Notes: generated by a model from the letters alone, not told the origin. A stretch of 64,000 bases of DNA from Geobacillus stearothermophilus ATCC 12980 (GCF_030369615.1 NZ_CP128494.1:964001-1028000); one strand, 5' to 3'; counted from the stretch's first letter, positions 33,260-42,232 are shown. A program made the numbers and translations.

Positions 33260-33303
33260 CGCGCCCCAGCCTTGCTTTTATGGGGGGAAAAATCGTCCTC
33301 ATC

Positions 33304-33332
33304 TTGACAAGAGCCGGAAAACAAAGTACACT
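33304..33332 (+). promoter_or_regulatory. Sigma-A promoter of ylxM-ffh
   Basis: A consensus TTGACA (33304-33309) and TACACT (33327-33332) have a 17-base spacer, about 45 bases before the ylxM start. Confidence 0.82.
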
Positions 33333-33377
33333 CACTTGTAAAGGGAATTTACTTAACAACGGGGGAGGGAGCGTTCG

Positions 33378-33710
33378 GTGCTCGAAAAAACGATGCGCAT
33401 GAACTATTTGTATGATTTTTATCACGCGCTGTTGACGCCGAAACAGCGCAATTACATGGCGCTGTACTACTTGGACGACTACTCCCTCGGGGAAATTGCT
33501 GAACAATATGAGGTGAGCCGCCAGGCGGTGTACGATAACATCCGGCGCACAGAAGCGATGCTTGAGCAGTATGAAGAGAAGCTCGGGCTGCTGCAAAAAT
33601 ATGAACAGCGGCGGCAGGCCATCGAGCGGCTGAAAGACTACATCAGCCGGCATTACGGCGCTGACGCCGAATTGGCGGCGCTTGTCCGCGAGCTGGATGA
33701 ACTTGATTAA
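33378..33710 (+). CDS. ylxM: YlxM, helix-turn-helix protein linked to SRP
   Basis: This 110-residue protein of the UPF0122/YlxM family has a sigma-70 region 4-like helix-turn-helix (about 18-60: [20 protein letters not shown], then [16 protein letters not shown]). It sits directly upstream of ffh in Firmicutes and is thought to modulate SRP function or expression. Its exact activity is not settled. The start is GTG 33378 behind GGGGGAGGGAG. Only 18 bases separate it from ffh. Confidence 0.88.
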   Translation: MLEKTMRMNYLYDFYHALLTPKQRNYMALYYLDDYSLGEIAEQYEVSRQAVYDNIRRTEAMLEQYEEKLGLLQKYEQRRQAIERLKDYISRHYGADAELAALVRELDELD

Positions 33711-33728
33711 AAAAAGGGGGTGGCCGCC

Positions 33729-35069
33729 ATGGCGTTTGAAGGATTGTCCGAACGTTTGCAGCAGGTGATGAACCGCATCCGCGGCAAAGGGAAAGTCACC
33801 GAAGCGGATGTCAAAGAGATGATGCGCGAAGTGCGTCTCGCTTTGCTCGAGGCTGACGTCAACTTTAAAGTCGTCAAAGATTTCATCAAACGGGTGAGCG
33901 AACGGGCCGTCGGGCAGGAAGTGATGAAAAGCTTGACGCCGGGCCAGCAGGTGATTAAAGTGGTCAAAGAGGAGCTGACGGCGTTAATGGGCGGCGAACA
34001 GAGCAAAATCGCGGTCGCCAAAAAGCCGCCGACGGTCGTCATGATGGTTGGCCTGCAAGGGGCTGGGAAGACGACAACGACTGGGAAGCTCGCCAACTTG
34101 CTGCGCAAGCGCCATAACCGGAAGCCGCTGCTGGTCGCTGCTGACGTCTACCGCCCGGCGGCGATCAAGCAGCTGGAGACGCTCGGCAAACAGCTGAACG
34201 TTCCTGTCTTTTCGCTCGGCGAGGACGCCAATCCAGTCGAGATCGCGAAACAGGCGCTCGAGCGGGCGAAAGAAGAGCATTACGACTATGTGCTGATCGA
34301 CACGGCCGGCCGCCTTCACATTGATGAGGCGCTCATGGATGAACTGAAGCAAATGAAAGAGGCGGTCAAGCCGGACGAAATTTTCCTCGTTGTCGACGCC
34401 ATGACCGGTCAAGACGCCGTCAATGTCGCGCAAAGCTTCCATGAACAGCTCGGCATCACCGGCGTTATTTTGACGAAGCTCGATGGCGACACGCGCGGCG
34501 GGGCGGCGCTGTCGATTCGCGCCGTGACGGGAGCGCCGATCAAGTTCGCCGGGATGGGCGAAAAACTGGATGCGCTCGAGCCGTTTCATCCGGAGCGGAT
34601 GGCGTCCCGCATTTTAGGGATGGGCGATGTCTTGACGCTCATTGAAAAAGCGCAGGCCGCCGTTGATGAGGAGAAGGCGAAAGAGCTCGAACAAAAAATG
34701 CGCACGGCCACCTTCACGCTTGACGACTTTTTGGAGCAGCTCGGCCAAGTGCGCAAGCTCGGGCCGCTTGACGAACTGATTAAAATGCTGCCGGGAGCCA
34801 ATAAAATCAAAGGGCTTTCCAACATTCAAGTCGATGAAAAGCAAATCGCCCGCGTCGAAGCGATCATCCGCTCGATGACGAAAGAGGAGAAAATGCATCC
34901 GGAAATCATCAACGCTAGCCGCAAAAGGCGAATCGCCAAAGGGAGCGGCACGACCGTGCAAGACGTCAACCGGCTGCTCAAGCAATTTGATGACATGAAA
35001 AAAATGATGAAAATGATGACGAATATGCCCAAAGGGAAGAAAAAAGGATTTCGCTTCCCATTTATGTAA
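33729..35069 (+). CDS. ffh: Signal recognition particle protein Ffh
   Basis: This 446-residue GTPase binds signal peptides and 4.5S/6S-like SRP RNA. The NG domain has GLQGAGKTTTTGKLA near residue 108, DTAGRLHIDE and TKLDGDTRGGAAL. The M domain has RRIAKGSGTTVQDVNRLLKQ and a Met-rich tail of DDMKKMMKMMTNMPKG. GTG 33720 is in frame, but ATG 33729 has the AAGGGGGTGG site upstream and matches the B. subtilis start (MAFEGL). The length equals B. subtilis Ffh. Confidence 0.97.
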   Translation: MAFEGLSERLQQVMNRIRGKGKVTEADVKEMMREVRLALLEADVNFKVVKDFIKRVSERAVGQEVMKSLTPGQQVIKVVKEELTALMGGEQSKIAVAKKPPTVVMMVGLQGAGKTTTTGKLANLLRKRHNRKPLLVAADVYRPAAIKQLETLGKQLNVPVFSLGEDANPVEIAKQALERAKEEHYDYVLIDTAGRLHIDEALMDELKQMKEAVKPDEIFLVVDAMTGQDAVNVAQSFHEQLGITGVILTKLDGDTRGGAALSIRAVTGAPIKFAGMGEKLDALEPFHPERMASRILGMGDVLTLIEKAQAAVDEEKAKELEQKMRTATFTLDDFLEQLGQVRKLGPLDELIKMLPGANKIKGLSNIQVDEKQIARVEAIIRSMTKEEKMHPEIINASRKRRIAKGSGTTVQDVNRLLKQFDDMKKMMKMMTNMPKGKKKGFRFPFM

Positions 35070-35094
35070 ATGATGTTCTGTTAAGCGAAAAACC

Positions 35095-35123
35095 TTTACA
35101 AACGGAAAAAGAATTGTTAATAT
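35095..35123 (+). promoter_or_regulatory. Sigma-A promoter of rpsP
   Basis: TTTACA (35095-35100) and TAATAT (35118-35123) are separated by 17 bases in an AT-rich stretch before rpsP. Confidence 0.65.
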
Positions 35124-35163
35124 ACTATCTTGTGTGAACACTATACGGAGGTGCGTACAAACT

Positions 35164-35436
35164 ATGGCAGTAAAAATTCGTTTAAAACGCATGGGCGCAA
35201 AGAAAAAACCGTTTTACCGCATTGTTGTGGCGGATTCCCGCTCGCCGCGCGACGGCCGCTTCATTGAAACGATCGGCACATACAATCCGGTTGCGGAGCC
35301 AGCCGAAATCAAAATCGATGAAGAGCTGGCGCTCAAATGGCTGCAAAACGGTGCCAAACCGTCCGACACGGTGCGCAGCTTGCTGTCGAAACAAGGCATT
35401 TTAGAGAAGTTCCATAACTTGAAATACGGCAAATAA
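35164..35436 (+). CDS. rpsP: Ribosomal protein S16 (bS16)
   Basis: This 90-residue small-subunit protein reads [20 protein letters not shown] at the start, as in Bacillus S16, and includes [21 protein letters not shown] at 35147-35153 lies upstream of ATG 35164. An upstream in-frame ATG (35134) is rejected since it overlaps the leader and has no ribosome binding site. It opens the rpsP-khpA-ylqD-rimM-trmD-rplS ribosome cluster. Confidence 0.97.
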   Translation: MAVKIRLKRMGAKKKPFYRIVVADSRSPRDGRFIETIGTYNPVAEPAEIKIDEELALKWLQNGAKPSDTVRSLLSKQGILEKFHNLKYGK

Positions 35437-35447
35437 GCGGGATGCAC

Positions 35448-35684
35448 ATGAAACCGCTCATTGAAACGATCGTCAAGGCGCTTGTCGATCATCCGGAGGC
35501 GGTGGCGGTCGAAACCCGTGAGGAAGAGACGGCCGTCATCTATGAACTGTCGATGCACGATGACGATATCGGCAAAGTGATCGGCAAACAAGGACGGACG
35601 ATCCATGCGATCCGCACGGTCGTCTATGCCGCCGCCGCTGGATCGCCCAAGCGGGTGATTGTGCACGTGAAAGAAAAAGGGTGA
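35448..35684 (+). CDS. khpA: RNA-binding KH domain protein KhpA (YlqC)
   Basis: This 78-residue protein is a single KH domain with the GxxG loop in VIGKQGRTIHAIR. KhpA works with KhpB/Jag in binding small RNAs and affecting cell shape in Gram-positive bacteria. ATG 35442 and ATG 35448 are both in frame. The second is preferred because GCGGGA at 35437-35442 overlaps the first. The stop lies inside a terminator hairpin. Confidence 0.9.
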   Translation: MKPLIETIVKALVDHPEAVAVETREEETAVIYELSMHDDDIGKVIGKQGRTIHAIRTVVYAAAAGSPKRVIVHVKEKG

Positions 35685-35706
35685 GGATGTTCCTCTCCCT
35701 TTTTTG
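35674..35706 (+). terminator. Intrinsic terminator after khpA
   Basis: AAAAAGGG and GAGG pair with CCTC and CCCTTTTT with one T-T mismatch, giving a strong hairpin with a T tract. Since rimM and trmD follow with no obvious new promoter, it may act as a partial attenuator. Confidence 0.8.
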
Positions 35707-35730
35707 ATATCGCCGTAAAGGGGGATGGGG

Positions 35731-36117
35731 ATGAAGCTCATTCAAACGGTCGAAGTGCGGCAAGTTGTCACCGAGCGGAGCAAACAAGAGCTTGCGGCGG
35801 CATTTGCGGCGCGCAAGCAGCAGTTGGAGCGCGAGTGCGGCCAGCTTCGCTTCGAGCAAAAGCGGATGGAGAAAAGCGGGAAATACCCGGCTAGTCTTGT
35901 AAAGCAATATTTTGCCAAAGAAATCGACGACCGGATGGAGAAAATCAAGCTGCTTGAGTTTCAGCTTGAACAGTTACATATGCTACCGTTAGGAAGTGAA
36001 TTGAAAGAGCGGGAAGTCGAGGCGCTCATTGAGGTGAACGTCGGCGACCGCTGGGAAGAGGTGACGAAAACGCGCGCCATTATCGTTGAAGACGGCGTCG
36101 TGAAAGAGATTCGCTAA
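35731..36117 (+). CDS. ylqD: YlqD family protein
   Basis: This 128-residue protein matches YlqD, conserved in Bacillaceae between khpA and rimM and of unknown function. The middle (about 18-85) is charged and predicted to be coiled coil, with repeated Glu, Lys and Arg. The C-terminal part (about 95-128, [20 protein letters not shown]) looks like a small beta domain. ATG 35731 follows AAAGGGGGA by about 6 bases; ATG 35725 is inside that site. Context suggests a role around ribosome assembly, which is inference. Confidence 0.82.
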   Translation: MKLIQTVEVRQVVTERSKQELAAAFAARKQQLERECGQLRFEQKRMEKSGKYPASLVKQYFAKEIDDRMEKIKLLEFQLEQLHMLPLGSELKEREVEALIEVNVGDRWEEVTKTRAIIVEDGVVKEIR

Positions 36118-36131
36118 GGAGGGAGCAAAGA

Positions 36132-36650
36132 ATGGAACGATGGTTTAACGTCGGCAAAATCGTCAATACGCACGGCATTCGCGGCGAAGTGCGCGTCATT
36201 TCCCGCACCGATTTTCCGGAAGAGCGATACAAAAAAGGAAACAAGCTGTACATTTTCCGCGAACGCGACAGCGAGCCGATCGAAGTGACGGTGAAAAGCC
36301 ATCGCGTCCATAAATCGTTCGACTTGCTGTCGTTTGAAGGCTATGACAGCATCAACGATGTCGAACCGTTTAAAGGAGCGATGCTGAAAGTGCCGGAAAG
36401 CCAGCTCGGTGAACTCGCGGAAGGCGAGTATTATTTCCATGAAATCATCGGCTGTACCGTCGTAACGGAAGAAGGAGAAACGATCGGCACGGTCAGGGAA
36501 ATTTTAACGCCGGGGGCGAACGACGTCTGGGTCGTCCGGCGCGGCGACGGCACCGATGCGCTCATTCCGTACATCGACGAAGTCGTTCTTCGCGTCGATC
36601 CGGCGCAAAAAACGATCATCATCCGACCGATGGAAGGGCTGCTTGAATGA
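36132..36650 (+). CDS. rimM: 16S rRNA processing protein RimM
   Basis: This 172-residue factor assists 30S head maturation. The N-terminal part has [20 protein letters not shown], and the C-terminal PRC-barrel shows [16 protein letters not shown] and [22 protein letters not shown] precedes the ATG. It overlaps trmD by 1 to 4 bases. Confidence 0.96.
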   Translation: MERWFNVGKIVNTHGIRGEVRVISRTDFPEERYKKGNKLYIFRERDSEPIEVTVKSHRVHKSFDLLSFEGYDSINDVEPFKGAMLKVPESQLGELAEGEYYFHEIIGCTVVTEEGETIGTVREILTPGANDVWVVRRGDGTDALIPYIDEVVLRVDPAQKTIIIRPMEGLLE

Positions 36651-37411
36651 TGCGGATCGATATTTTGACGCTGTTTCCCGACATGTTTTCCGGCGTATTG
36701 AATGAGTCGATTTTAAAGAAGGCGCAAGAAAAAGGGGCGGTGGACATCCGGCTTGTTGACTTCCGCGAATTTGCCGACAACAAGCATAAGACGGTTGATG
36801 ATTACCCGTACGGTGGCGGCGCCGGCATGGTGCTGAAGCCGCAGCCGATCTTCGACGCGGTGGAACATGTGACAGCCGGCTCGCCTGGCGCGCGCATTAT
36901 TTTGCTTTGCCCGCAAGGCGAGCGCTACACGCAAAAAAAGGCAGAAGAGCTCGCCCAAGAAGAGCATTTGGTGCTTATTTGCGGCCATTACGAAGGATAT
37001 GATGAGCGCATCCGCCAATATTTGGCGACCGATGAAATTTCGATCGGCGATTACATTTTAACAGGCGGGGAGCTCGGCGCCATGGTCATCGTCGACAGCG
37101 TCGTCCGCCTGCTGCCCGGCGTGCTCGGCAACGAAGCGTCGCCGGTTGACGACTCGTTCAGTTCCGGCCTGCTGGAGTATCCGCAATACACAAGGCCAGC
37201 CGACTTTCGCGGCATGAAAGTGCCGGACATTTTGCTTTCCGGGAACCACCAGCTCATTGCTGAATGGCGCGAGAAGGAGTCGCTCCGGCGCACGTTTTTG
37301 CGCCGCCCGGATTTGCTCGCCGGCTATCCGCTCACCGAGAAACAAAAGCAATGGCTGAAAGAGTGGGAACATGAACGCGAAACGGAAAACAGCGGCTCTC
37401 AATGCGAATAA
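36647..37411 (+). CDS. trmD: tRNA (guanine-N1)-methyltransferase TrmD
   Basis: This 254-residue SPOUT methyltransferase makes m1G37 next to the anticodon, which prevents frameshifting. [11 protein letters not shown] opens the protein. The knotted SAM site is in [10 protein letters not shown] and [23 protein letters not shown] 36647 and 36650 are both possible; the first overlaps the rimM stop. Confidence 0.97.
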   Translation: MMRIDILTLFPDMFSGVLNESILKKAQEKGAVDIRLVDFREFADNKHKTVDDYPYGGGAGMVLKPQPIFDAVEHVTAGSPGARIILLCPQGERYTQKKAEELAQEEHLVLICGHYEGYDERIRQYLATDEISIGDYILTGGELGAMVIVDSVVRLLPGVLGNEASPVDDSFSSGLLEYPQYTRPADFRGMKVPDILLSGNHQLIAEWREKESLRRTFLRRPDLLAGYPLTEKQKQWLKEWEHERETENSGSQCE

Positions 37412-37414
37412 CTA

Positions 37415-37443
37415 TTGCTTGTGCCCGGCGTTTATGCTATCAT
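37415..37443 (+). promoter_or_regulatory. Sigma-A promoter of rplS
   Basis: TTGCTT (37415-37420) and TATCAT (37438-37443) have a 17-base spacer, with TGC just before the -10 box as an extended element. Confidence 0.72.
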
Positions 37444-37449
37444 ATCTTT

Positions 37450-37540
37450 TGTGTGACTGAAGCAGTCCGCTTAAGGACGGAAAACGATGTTCCGCTGCAA
37501 TGATCAAACGCATTGGCATGAACATCTGTGGAAGGAGTGG
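37450..37540 (+). promoter_or_regulatory. Probable L19 leader
   Basis: The roughly 95-base untranslated leader between the promoter and rplS can fold: GTCC / GGAC forms a small hairpin inside an outer GCAG / CTGC pairing. Firmicutes rplS genes often carry an autoregulatory L19 leader in this place. I infer the same here from position and foldability, not from a full consensus match. Confidence 0.45.
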
Positions 37541-37546
37541 AAAATG

Positions 37547-37897
37547 ATGCATCATTTAATCCAAGAGATCACGAAAGAACAATTGCGGACCGACTTGCCG
37601 GATTTCCGCCCGGGCGACACGGTGCGCGTCCACGTGAAAGTTGTGGAAGGCAACCGCGAACGCATCCAAGTGTTTGAAGGTGTCGTCATCAAACGGCGCG
37701 GAGCGGGCATCAGCGAAACGTTCACCGTCCGCAAAGTGTCCTATGGCGTCGGCGTTGAGCGCACATTCCCGGTGCATACGCCGAAAATCGCAAAATTGGA
37801 AGTCATCCGCCGCGGGAAAGTTCGCCGTGCGAAATTGTACTACTTGCGTGAACTTCGCGGCAAAGCGGCGCGCATTAAAGAAAAAACGGCCCAATAA
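37547..37897 (+). CDS. rplS: Ribosomal protein L19 (bL19)
   Basis: This 116-residue large-subunit protein sits at the 30S-50S interface. [37 protein letters not shown] and the basic end [16 protein letters not shown] are as in Bacillus L19. AAGGAG at 37532-37537 serves ATG 37547 (or the adjacent ATG 37544). It has its own promoter and terminator, so it is a single-gene unit in addition to any readthrough from trmD. Confidence 0.97.
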   Translation: MHHLIQEITKEQLRTDLPDFRPGDTVRVHVKVVEGNRERIQVFEGVVIKRRGAGISETFTVRKVSYGVGVERTFPVHTPKIAKLEVIRRGKVRRAKLYYLRELRGKAARIKEKTAQ

Positions 37898-37920
37898 CGG
37901 GCAACGGTGGATCACAGCGG

Positions 37921-37950
37921 AAAAGGAGCTTGCTTTCAAGCTCCTTTTTT
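37921..37950 (+). terminator. Intrinsic terminator after rplS
   Basis: A perfect stem AAAAGGAGCTTG / CAAGCTCCTTTT with CTTT loop is followed by T. Confidence 0.92.
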
Positions 37951-37951
37951 C

Positions 37952-37978
37952 ACTACCGCCAATGATGATTACGGTAGT
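37952..37978 (+). repeat. Inverted repeat upstream of lepB
   Basis: ACTACCG (37952-37958) and CGGTAGT (37972-37978) form a perfect 7-bp inverted repeat with a 13-base centre and no T tract. It could be an operator or a leader hairpin. Confidence 0.3.
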
Positions 37979-38016
37979 GATCCACGACTGCAAACTTTGA
38001 TTTAGGTGGGTGGACA

Positions 38017-38568
38017 ATGGAACAGAAAAAAAGCGAATGGCGCGAATGGCTGAAAGCCATTGTTGTTGCGGTGCTGTTGGCCGGGGGCATCCGCTACTTT
38101 ATTTTTGCCCCGATTATCGTCGACGGCATTTCGATGATGCCGACGTTACATAATCACGAGCGGATGATTGTCAATAAGTTGGCCTACAAAATCGGCATGC
38201 CTCATCGTTTCGATATTATTGTGTTTCATGCCGAGGAAGGGAGAGACTATATTAAACGGGTGATCGGCTTGCCGGGCGACCGGATCGAGTACAAAAATGA
38301 TACCTTGTACGTAAACGGCAAACCGTATAAAGAGCCGTATTTGGACGAACGTAAAAAGCAGGTTGCCGACGGGCCGCTGACCGAGCCGTTTACACTTGAG
38401 GAATTGACCGGGCGGAGCACGGTGCCGGAAGGGCATTTGTTCGTCATGGGCGACAATCGCCGATTCAGCAAAGACAGCCGCCATATCGGCTTCATTCCGA
38501 TGTCAAAAGTCGTTGGCAAGGCGAATCTTGTGTATTGGCCGCTTTCTGACGCCCGGATTGTGAAATAA
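38017..38568 (+). CDS. lepB: Type I signal peptidase
   Basis: This 183-residue membrane protease removes signal peptides from exported proteins. A single N-terminal membrane anchor lies at about 13-32. The catalytic Ser39 is in DGISMMPTL and Lys80 is in DYIKRVIGLPGDR; the GDNR-like box VMGDNRRFSKDSR follows. Bacillus-type Sip proteins have this size. B. subtilis has no signal peptidase gene at this spot, but the enzyme is clearly complete here. The start is supported by AGGTGGGTGG at 38004-38013. Confidence 0.95.
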   Translation: MEQKKSEWREWLKAIVVAVLLAGGIRYFIFAPIIVDGISMMPTLHNHERMIVNKLAYKIGMPHRFDIIVFHAEEGRDYIKRVIGLPGDRIEYKNDTLYVNGKPYKEPYLDERKKQVADGPLTEPFTLEELTGRSTVPEGHLFVMGDNRRFSKDSRHIGFIPMSKVVGKANLVYWPLSDARIVK

Positions 38569-38586
38569 ACGAGGCAGGTGATGCCA

Positions 38587-39447
38587 ATGACAGTGATTCA
38601 ATGGTTTCCCGGCCATATGGCAAAAGCGAAGAGGGAAGTGCAAGAAAAATTAAAGTTGATCGACGTAGCGTTTGAGCTGCTTGACGCCCGTTTGCCGATG
38701 TCATCGCGCAACCCGATGATCGATGACATTCTCGGACAAAAGCCGCGCCTCATTTTGCTCAATAAGGCGGATATGGCCGATGAGGCCGTGACTGAGCAAT
38801 GGATCCGCTATTTCCGCGGCCAAGGCCGAACAGCCATCGCCATCGATGCGCAAAGCGGGACGGGGGTCAGGCAAATCGCTTTCATTGCCAAAGAAATGGT
38901 AAAAGAGAAATTTGAGAAAATGCGGGCGAAGGGCATTAAAAATCCACGCCCCGTGCGGGCGCTCATTGTCGGCATCCCGAATGTCGGCAAATCGACGCTC
39001 ATCAACCGGCTCGCCGGCCGCCATATCGCCAAAACCGGCGATAAGCCGGGGGTGACGAAAGCGCAGCAATGGATCAAAGTCGGCAAAGAAATGGAGCTGC
39101 TTGATACGCCAGGGATTTTATGGCCAAAGTTCGAGGATGAAGACGTCGGCTTCAAGCTCGCGGTCACCGGAGCGATCAAAGATGAAATTTTGAACTTGCA
39201 AGACGTCGCTGCCTATGCGCTCCGCTTTTTGTCAGTCCATTATCCGGAACGGCTGTCGGAGCGCTACCGCCTTGACAGCATCCCCGATGACATCGTCGCC
39301 TTATTTGACGCCATCGGCCGGCGGCGCGGCTGCCTGACAGCGGGCGGCGGCATTGACTATGACAAGGTCGCTGACATTGTCTTATACGACATTCGCACCG
39401 AAAAATTAGGACGGTTGAGTTTTGAAACGCCCGCTTCCTGGACGTAA
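38587..39447 (+). CDS. rbgA: Ribosome biogenesis GTPase RbgA
   Basis: This 286-residue circularly permuted GTPase is needed for a late step of 50S assembly. The order is G4 NKAD (in LLNKADMAD), then the P-loop [14 protein letters not shown], then [10 protein letters not shown]. It opens with [18 protein letters not shown] 38587 was chosen, since GAGGCAGGTG at 38571-38580 precedes it and B. subtilis RbgA begins [13 protein letters not shown] 38578 and ATG 38581 are in frame but too close. Confidence 0.96.
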   Translation: MTVIQWFPGHMAKAKREVQEKLKLIDVAFELLDARLPMSSRNPMIDDILGQKPRLILLNKADMADEAVTEQWIRYFRGQGRTAIAIDAQSGTGVRQIAFIAKEMVKEKFEKMRAKGIKNPRPVRALIVGIPNVGKSTLINRLAGRHIAKTGDKPGVTKAQQWIKVGKEMELLDTPGILWPKFEDEDVGFKLAVTGAIKDEILNLQDVAAYALRFLSVHYPERLSERYRLDSIPDDIVALFDAIGRRRGCLTAGGGIDYDKVADIVLYDIRTEKLGRLSFETPASWT

Positions 39448-39469
39448 TGGCGTCCGGCGGGCGTTTTTT
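39427..39469 (+). terminator. Intrinsic terminator after rbgA
   Basis: ACGCCCGC pairs with GCGGGCGT around an inner GGACG / CGTCC stem, and six T follow. The 5' arm lies inside the last codons of rbgA. Confidence 0.87.
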
Positions 39470-39523
39470 GCTTCGCAGCCGGCTGAACATGGCCGATAGT
39501 ATAAGTAGAAAAGGGAGAGAAAC

Positions 39524-40303
39524 ATGAAGGAGTACACGGTAAAAGAAATCGAAGCGCTGCTTCCGGAGCTTGGCGGCGAGGATGACCCGCGCTGGGAGAT
39601 GCTGCGGCGCGATGAACGGAAAAGCGTGCAGGCGCTGCTTGCCCGTTTTGTGAAACAAAAAGAGCGGGAAAAAGTGATGCGGCGGCGTTGGGAGGAGTTG
39701 ATGCGCTATGAGCGTGAACTGTACGCCGCCGGCATCGAACGAATCGCCGGCATTGACGAGGCCGGGCGCGGGCCGCTTGCTGGCCCGGTCGTCGCGGCGG
39801 CGGTCATTTTGCCGCCTGACGCCTACTTGCCAGGGCTTGACGATTCGAAACGGCTGACAGCAGCCAAGCGCGAGGCGTTGTTTGCGCAAATCGAGGCGTG
39901 TGCGGTTGCGGTCGGCATCGGCATTGTCAGTGCGGCGGAAATTGATGAGCGGAATATTTACGAGGCGACGAAACAGGCGATGGCAAAGGCGGTCAGCGCG
40001 CTGTCGCCGCCGCCTGACTACTTGCTCGTTGATGCGATGGCGGTGCCGTGCGCGCTGCCGCAGCGGCGTCTGATGAAAGGCGATGCCAACAGCGCTTCGA
40101 TCGCCGCGGCTTCCATTATGGCCAAAGTGACGCGCGACCGGCTGATGAAAGAGCTCGACCGCCGCTATCCGCAGTACGGGTTTGCCCGCCATATGGGTTA
40201 CGGGACGCCGGAGCATCTCGAGGCGATCCGCCGTTACGGCATAACGCCGGAGCACCGCCGCTCGTTCGCGCCGGTAAAGGAAGCGGCGGGCGTTGAAAAT
40301 TAG
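39524..40303 (+). CDS. rnhB: Ribonuclease HII
   Basis: This 259-residue enzyme cuts RNA in RNA-DNA hybrids and removes misincorporated ribonucleotides. The active-site motif [20 protein letters not shown] supplies Asp and Glu. [15 protein letters not shown] and [13 protein letters not shown] follow. The roughly 70-residue N-terminal extension before the catalytic core is typical of Bacillus RNase HII. AAAGGGAGAG precedes ATG 39524. Confidence 0.96.
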   Translation: MKEYTVKEIEALLPELGGEDDPRWEMLRRDERKSVQALLARFVKQKEREKVMRRRWEELMRYERELYAAGIERIAGIDEAGRGPLAGPVVAAAVILPPDAYLPGLDDSKRLTAAKREALFAQIEACAVAVGIGIVSAAEIDERNIYEATKQAMAKAVSALSPPPDYLLVDAMAVPCALPQRRLMKGDANSASIAAASIMAKVTRDRLMKELDRRYPQYGFARHMGYGTPEHLEAIRRYGITPEHRRSFAPVKEAAGVEN

Positions 40304-40351
40304 CCGGCCCCACGGCTGGGATGCGGGCCGGGACGAAAGGGGGAAAGCAAA

Positions 40352-41905
40352 ATGGTGGAGCGGATGGAACGAACCGTTCCTGTAGCCGCCGTCCGTGATG
40401 CGGCGTCAAGCGGACAGTTTCGGCCGGGGCAGGCGGTTGTCGGCCGAATCGAGCGGGTGGAAGAGGCGGAGACGGGGGAGCGGACAGCGCTTGTCCGCAC
40501 CGGCGGCCGCCTCGTGCGCGCCCGCCTCGAGGCGCCGCTTGCCGCCGGGCGCACGTACTTGTTTGAAATCAAGGAAAGCGGCAGCAACGTTTACTGGAAA
40601 GCGGTCGCGCTTTCCGAACCGGAGCAGGCGGTTCCCCGTGAAGATGTCGTCCACCGATGGCAGCAGGCGTGGAAGCTGCCCGAGGCCGCGCTCCCGGTGC
40701 TTCGCCAAGCGCTGAAGGCAGGCGCGGCCGTAACGAAAGAAGAAGCGGCGGAACTGGCTGCAGCGGTGCGAAAAACCGGCCGGCCGGCCGACGCGGAGGA
40801 GGTGCTTGCTTATTTGTTCCATCGCCGCCTCCCGCCGTCTCCCGCCGTATTTCGCGCACTGTGGGCGGCGCGGACCGGAGAGCCGCTCGCAGTGCAGCTT
40901 GAAAGGCTAAAAGCGGTGTTCACTGAACGTTCTTCAGGCCCGATGGCGCCGGTGTTCAAGCAGGCGGCTGACCGTCTTCTTTCGCCGCCGCTGTTCGCCT
41001 ATGAGGCAGCGGTGCGCCTGTTGTTGACAGCGGAAGAAGGAGCGGAGGGGCCGGCTCATGCGCTTCTTTTCCGCCTCGGGCTTGTTCCGCTACCGGCAGG
41101 ACGGATGGCCGCCATTCAGAACGCCATGCAGCAGCGGCAGTTTGCTGAAGTCGGGAAGCTGCTCGGCCTGACGGACGAGGAAGCGTTTTTCGCGCGCTTT
41201 GCCGCTGTCGATGCCGCCTGCAAAAGCGGTGCGCTGTCAGAGGCGGAAGCGAAGCTGTGGACGTCTGTCCGCACGGCCGGCGACCCGGCGCTGTCGCTGT
41301 TTCATTGGTTGAGGCGGATCGCTGGCCGCCTCGGGCTTGAGGATGAGGCGATGCTCGCCGAAGCGTTGAAAACAAGAGGCGCGCCGCCGATGGCTCCTTC
41401 GTTGAGACGGCTGCTTCTTCATCTGCTCGGCGGAGCGGGAAGCAAAGAGGCAGAAGCCGCGGCGGAAGCGTTTCTTGACCGCCTTGACGGAATGGCCGTC
41501 ATCGCCGGAAGCGATGGGCCTGTCGGGCACATTTGGATTTCTTTTCCTTTGCCGCTGGGCGGGCGCAACCACGATTTTTCGGTTTATTGGCAAGGGCGGC
41601 GGAAGGATGGAGGGGCGCTTGATCCCGATTATAGCCGCATCGTTTGCAGCGTCACGCTCGAACAACTGGGCGGGATTTTGATCGATATGCGTGTGCAGCG
41701 GCGGATCGTCCACATTTCCCTTTTTCACGATGATCCGAGGCTGCCGGAGCTCGTTCATCGCTTTGCCCCGCTGGTGAAAGAGCGTCTTCAGGCGCACGGT
41801 TATCTGCTGTCGGGCATTGATGTGAAAGCGGCCGAAGCTAGTCCCCCGGCCCCTTCCGTGCTGCCGTTTGCCGGCAGCAGCAGCGAGGTGGATTGGCGCG
41901 TATGA
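40352..41905 (+). CDS. ylqG: YlqG-like protein with FliK-type C-terminal domain
   Basis: This 517-residue protein corresponds by position to B. subtilis ylqG, of unknown function. Most of it is Ala/Arg/Leu-rich and low in recognisable motifs. The C-terminal part (about 430-505), with VTLEQLGGILIDMRVQRRIV, a VHISLFHDD strand and LVKERLQAHGYLLSGIDV, resembles the C-terminal domain of the hook-length regulator FliK (the L-x-P-x-x-LG-x-V pattern in degenerate form). It overlaps ylqH, an FlhB C-terminal-like protein, which strengthens the idea of a FliK/FlhB-like pair. AAAGGGGGAAAGC precedes the ATG. The function is unproven. Confidence 0.72.
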   Translation: MVERMERTVPVAAVRDAASSGQFRPGQAVVGRIERVEEAETGERTALVRTGGRLVRARLEAPLAAGRTYLFEIKESGSNVYWKAVALSEPEQAVPREDVVHRWQQAWKLPEAALPVLRQALKAGAAVTKEEAAELAAAVRKTGRPADAEEVLAYLFHRRLPPSPAVFRALWAARTGEPLAVQLERLKAVFTERSSGPMAPVFKQAADRLLSPPLFAYEAAVRLLLTAEEGAEGPAHALLFRLGLVPLPAGRMAAIQNAMQQRQFAEVGKLLGLTDEEAFFARFAAVDAACKSGALSEAEAKLWTSVRTAGDPALSLFHWLRRIAGRLGLEDEAMLAEALKTRGAPPMAPSLRRLLLHLLGGAGSKEAEAAAEAFLDRLDGMAVIAGSDGPVGHIWISFPLPLGGRNHDFSVYWQGRRKDGGALDPDYSRIVCSVTLEQLGGILIDMRVQRRIVHISLFHDDPRLPELVHRFAPLVKERLQAHGYLLSGIDVKAAEASPPAPSVLPFAGSSSEVDWRV

Positions 41906-42192
41906 GCGAGGAGCGGAAAAAAGCGGTCGCCCTGTCCTATGACGCGGCGGTTCACGAAGCGCCTGTCGTGAAAGCGAAGGGAGCGGGAACGGCGGCGGAA
42001 GCGATCATCGCTGCCGCCCAACAGCATGGCGTGCCGATTCGAAAGGATCCGTCGCTCGTTGAACTTCTCAGCAAAGTGGAAATCGATAACACGATTCCGG
42101 AAGTGCTGTATGCGGTTGTGGCGGAGTTGTTTGCGTTCCTTTATCAGCTGGATCAGGCGGCGAAACAGGAAACGGAGGGAGAAAAGGGATGA
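41902..42192 (+). CDS. ylqH: FlhB C-terminal-like protein YlqH
   Basis: This 96-residue protein resembles only the cytoplasmic C-terminal domain of the type III export switch protein FlhB. KKAVALSYDAAVHEAPVVKA, then AQQHGVPIRKDPSLVELL and IPEVLYAVVAELFAFLY, follow the FlhB pattern. It lacks the NPTH autocleavage site and all membrane segments. The start is ATG 41902, overlapping the ylqG stop. Homologues occur beside ylqG in other Bacilli. A role in export switching is inference. Confidence 0.8.
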   Translation: MSEERKKAVALSYDAAVHEAPVVKAKGAGTAAEAIIAAAQQHGVPIRKDPSLVELLSKVEIDNTIPEVLYAVVAELFAFLYQLDQAAKQETEGEKG

Positions 42193-42232
42193 TTTTTCAA
42201 CCTCCTAATTTCTCAATTTTGCGACGAAACGG

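Noticed and set aside
37898..38586. lepB as a horizontally acquired insertion between rplS and rbgA
   Set aside because: Codon use and start signals resemble those of its neighbours, and a signal peptidase gene at this place is, to my knowledge, also found in other Bacilli; there are no mobile-element traces.
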